64,000 nt of DNA from Arbacia lixula (lineage: Eukaryota > Echinodermata > Echinoidea > Arbacioida > Arbaciidae): NCBI GenBank assembly GCA_963669155.1, contig OZ022597.1:56001-120000 (forward strand), in the 5' to 3' direction. Every line of letters begins with the position of its first letter. The stretch's first letter is position 1. The position numbers and the translations under genes were made by a program. Under the pieces are notes generated by a model, which was not told the DNA's origin, searched no databases, and saw only the letters and a list, made by a program, of their open reading frames with translations. Shown here piece by piece: positions 61,141 to 64,000 of the stretch.

Positions 61141-61700
61141 TGAACACGATCTGGATGGTATAAACACGATCTGGATGGTGTGAACACGATCTGGATGGTG
61201 TGATCACGATCTGGATGGTGTGAACACGATCTGGATGGTGTGAACACGATCTGGATGGTGTGAACACGATCTGGATGGTGTGAACACGATCTGGATGGTA
61301 TGAACACGATCTGGATGGTATGAACACGATCTGGATGGTGTGAACACGATCTGGATGGTGTGAATACGATCTGGATGGTATGACAACGATCAGGATGGTG
61401 TGAACACGATCTGGATGGTGTGAATACGATCTGGATGGTGTGAACACGATCTGGATGGTGTGAACACGATCTGGATGGTGTGAACACGATCTGGATGGTA
61501 TGAACACGATCTGGATGGTGTGAACACGATCTGGATGGTGTGAACACGATCTGGATGATGTGTACACGATCTGGATGGTATGAACACGATCTGGATGGTG
61601 TGAACACGATCTGGATGGTATGAACACGATCTGGATAGTGTGAACACGATCTGGATGGTATGAACACGATCTGGATGGTGTGAACACGATCTGGATGGTG
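61141..61700. repeat. 20-bp minisatellite, 28 copies
   Basis: The unit is TGAACACGATCTGGATGGTG, with A or G at the last base and scattered single changes (for example TGATCACGAT at 61201 and CAGGATGG at 61391). Since 20 is not divisible by three, 60 bp encode one 20-residue peptide repeat. All three minus-strand frames remain open, giving ORFs of 60-209 codons. No signal sequence or known domain; treated as repeat. Confidence 0.97.
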
Positions 61701-61768
61701 TGAACAAGGAACGCGTAACTTGAGAGCGGTTCGGTGTTAACTATTATTGGTGCGCAAGCATGATCTTG

Positions 61769-61788
61769 TTTTTTTTTTTTTTTTTTTT
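61769..61788. repeat. Poly-T run
   Basis: About 20 consecutive T at the start of a long pyrimidine-rich region; could be the A-tail of a minus-strand retroposon, but no body was recognised. Confidence 0.7.
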
Positions 61789-61799
61789 AATATAGGTTC

Positions 61800-63005
61800 C
61801 TTCTCCCGTTTGTAATATGTGGTGTCTCTCGTTCCTTGTACCGTTTTTGGCTTTTGTTTACCATGTCCGATCTGTCTAGTCTCTTCACCCCCTTGTGCTT
61901 TTATCAAAATCCCTTCTTTCTTCATCATTTCTTTATCTCTCTTTCTCGCTATCTCGTTATCAACAACGTCACAACCTTCTCATTTTGTTAGCTCTTTGTC
62001 ATTCGAACATTATATATTCATATATATTTATTTGCTTACATTTCAGTGTCTATTTCAATTTTCTTTTATTTTTCAGCTCTTCATCTCTCATTCTCTCTTA
62101 CCATGTTTGCCCCCACACACTCCGCCTCATCTTCCATATTTCAATCTTTCTTGTTATCAATTTCTCCCTGTTTTTCCCCTCTCGATGACTCACTCGAATT
62201 CAGTGTCTTTTCCAATTAATCACTTCTCTCTCCGTTTTTTACCTCCTCTCCTTCTCTCCCACACACTCATGCATGCCCCATCACCGTTACACCCTTCAAC
62301 CTTCTCCTCTTCTCCCTCTTCCTCTCACTAATATCCTTGTTTTCTTCCTCCTGCGTTCCCCACTGTCGTTGCCTCTTTTTGCTGCCACCATGCTTATTTT
62401 CTTATAAGTTGTTGTCTGATCATTTCTGCATCCACTTCTTTCACACTCTCTCCCCCTGTTTCCCCGTCTGTATTGCGTCCCCTAACCCAGGAAATCATAT
62501 ATTTCTCACCAGGTCCTCGGATTCCTTCTTCTCCGCTTTTCTCCACCTCTTGCTATAACACTCTCCCCTTGTCTCAACCTGTTGTTCGCTCCTTCACACG
62601 TGTCTTTACACTCCTTGATCCCACCTCTCCACACTTCTATTCATTCCCTATCTGTACCCCTCTCCACCCCTTCTCTTCGCTCCCTCTCTTCACCCCCTCT
62701 CTCCACCCCTTTCCCACCCCTCTCCACCCCTTCTCTTCGCTCCCTCTCTTCACCCCCTCTCTCCACCCCTTTCCCACCCCTCTACGCCCCTTCTTCCTTT
62801 TACCCACTTTCTCTTCCCCTTTCTCACCCCTTCTTTTTTCCCCTTTCCCCACCAGTTTCCCACACTCTACATCCCTCTCTTCACTCCCTCTCTCTCTACC
62901 ACTTCCCCACCACATCTCTCTACCCCATCTCTTCACCCCCCCCCCCCTCCACCCTCCCCTTTCTCCACCCTCCATCCACCTCCTCTCTCCGCCCCCTCTC
63001 TCCAT
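61800..63005. repeat. Pyrimidine-rich tract with a 60-bp duplication
   Basis: Plus strand is mostly C and T for 1.2 kb. A block with CTCCACCCCTTCTCTTCGCT is repeated exactly 60 bp later (62661-62720 and 62721-62780). ORFs of 170-205 codons across it are Ser/Pro/Leu-rich by composition and are not credible genes. Confidence 0.85.
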
Positions 63006-63008
63006 TAG

Positions 63009-63199
63009 ATAGTGTCCCTGACGAGCAGCTTACGGTAAATAAGCTCCTGAGTACCTTCCGATCTATCGCAGATCTCTACCGAGGCCCTCTGGGGAGATTT
63101 AGGGAAGGATTAATGCATAGTAGACTGAGCACAGCCCAAAAGGGGCGCTACAACTACTACGTTGTCCTTGATGTTACACTTGTTTGCAGTATGACATGA
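63009..63199 (+). other. Coding-like patch, identity unknown
   Basis: After a pyrimidine tract and CTCCATTAG (a possible acceptor), an open frame of 63 codons includes DEQLTVNKLLSTFRSIADLY and GPLGRFREGLMHSRLSTAQK and ends TGA. Base composition is balanced, unlike both neighbours. It could be a host exon or a transposon scrap; I do not recognise it. Confidence 0.2.
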
Positions 63200-63204
63200 C
63201 TTTA

Positions 63205-63277
63205 TTAGTTGTAGTAACAGAACTTCTAGTAGCAGTGGTAGTAGTACTGCTAGTAGTAGAAGCAGTAGTAGTAGTAT

Positions 63278-63327
<50 letters not shown>

Positions 63328-63375
63328 ATAATAATAATAATGATAATAATGATTGTAATAATAATAATAGTAATA
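63205..63375. repeat. (TAG)n then (TAA)n microsatellite
   Basis: TAGTAG triplets pass into AATAATAAT next to the LINE 3' end that follows. Such triplets are usual at the 3' ends of CR1/L2-like LINEs, so this is probably the tail of the minus-strand element. Confidence 0.93.
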
Positions 63376-63850
63376 AGCCACTTTTATATAGCGCATAACT
63401 CATTTACATAAAAATGTCTCTGTCTGCTTTAAGAGAAAGTTAAGTTAGATTACTGAGTTCCTAAAATCACTTTAACATTAGGAGTAAGTGTGTTTTAAGA
63501 GCAGAATTAAACTTATCTATGGTGTTGATATTTCTAAGATTGTCAGGGAGGTTATTCCATAACACTGGAGCAGCAAGGGCAAATGAACGTTCACCATATG
63601 TTCGTGTAAGTATAGGAGGAACAATAAACAAATTCTTTTTACATGATCGAAGATTTCGTGTTGGTTTGTATCCATTGGGAGCTAATCCATGAAAACATTA
63701 ATAGGCAAATAACAATATCTTGTGCTGAACACGAGACTGGACTTGCAACCAATGTAAATTACGTAATGTCATTTGTAACTCTCAAGAGAGCAGTCTCAAC
63801 TTAATGAAATGATCTGTATCCTGATTGAAACTTAACATGTAGATGAGATT
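63376..63850 (-). pseudogene. CR1/L2-like LINE, reverse-transcriptase C-terminus and 3' end
   Basis: On the minus strand the translation reads LRNLHWLQVQSRVQHKILLF, then (after one stop codon) CFHGLAPNGYKPTRNLRSCK, RTYGERSFALAAPVLWNNLP and TIDKFNSALKTHLLLMLK, ending TGA at about 63465. These are the LHWLPV, HGLAP, R(S)F-x-x-AAPxLWNxLP and FKxxLKTHLF motifs of CR1/L2-like reverse transcriptases. At least one internal stop marks it as dead. The ATATAAAAGTGGC 3' region and the triplet microsatellite form its tail. Confidence 0.88.
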
Positions 63851-64000
63851 TACCTAAATATTCTTGTAGCTGAAGTTCTGCCATCTTCTCTAGAGTCAGG
63901 GATATGTTATGAAAGGATATGAAACAACATCCCTTCTTTGAGCCCCCCATGCGTGGCACCGCCGAAAAAAATTATGTGGTCTCAGCATGCGCTTTTCACG
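63851..64000. other. Window end, nothing recognised
   Basis: Possibly more of the minus-strand LINE upstream, but no conserved motif can be read. Confidence 0.3.

Noticed and set aside
54731-61700. CRISPR-like direct repeats
   Set aside because: The 55-bp and 20-bp units abut with no unique spacers, and the DNA is eukaryotic with introns and LINEs. These are satellites.
61058-61707. Minus-strand ORFs of 209, 188 and 105 codons
   Set aside because: All arise from a 20-bp minisatellite that is open in every minus-strand frame; no start context, signal or domain supports a gene.
62473-63199. Ser/Pro-rich ORFs of 179 and 205 codons
   Set aside because: Pyrimidine-rich composition removes stops; the 60-bp duplication and lack of motifs argue against a protein. 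Only the last 63 codons have normal composition and are listed separately.

Overview
This is repeat-rich, intron-bearing animal DNA. Splice sites interrupt the genes, there are no operons or ribosome-binding sites, and non-LTR retrotransposons, cut-and-paste transposons, MITEs and satellites dominate. The frequent palindrome TACATGTA and the transposon families suggest a marine invertebrate deuterostome such as an echinoderm or hemichordate. That placement is an inference; nothing here fixes the species. No rRNA, tRNA or CRISPR was recognised.

Layout. 1-617: 3' part of a Tc1-like transposon. 663-9125 (minus strand): the only clearly intact coding unit, a 669-codon EnSpm/CACTA-like transposase ORF followed on the same strand by an eight-exon gene for a 361-residue DUF4806-type protein. 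All exon junctions of the second gene are in phase. 9.3-16.4 kb: non-autonomous elements, AACGTT and TACCATGGTA repeat clusters, a decayed endonuclease-reverse transcriptase LINE and a 600-bp foldback. 16.5 kb: a candidate last exon of a host gene ending in a CAAX-like Cys-Val-Ile-Val. 19.5-24.4 kb: three diverged tandem copies of a non-coding unit with a period of about 2.1-2.3 kb, and a hammerhead-like motif at 23.1 kb. 25.5-26.4 kb: 5' part of a CR1/L2-like LINE. 27-48 kb: several MITE families in more than one copy, including one MITE nested in another, a LINE 3' half at 32 kb, a LINE scrap at 45.8 kb, microsatellites and a six-copy array with a unit of about 102 bp. 53.6-61.7 kb: satellites with units of 48, 55 and 20 bp; the 55-bp array holds 103 nearly identical units over 5.7 kb. 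61.8-64 kb: pyrimidine-rich DNA, a TAG/TAA microsatellite and the 3' end of a minus-strand CR1/L2-like LINE.

How the parts relate. The transposase and the DUF4806 gene are plausibly two genes of one transposon or a recently immobilised derivative. The window does not show its termini, so this is inference. Most other content is decayed transposons and tandem repeats. The least explained material is the 55-bp satellite with its internal 13-unit periodicity, the triplicated 2.1-kb unit, the recurring ACGGGGCTAAG motif near 46-47 kb and the isolated CAAX-ending exon.
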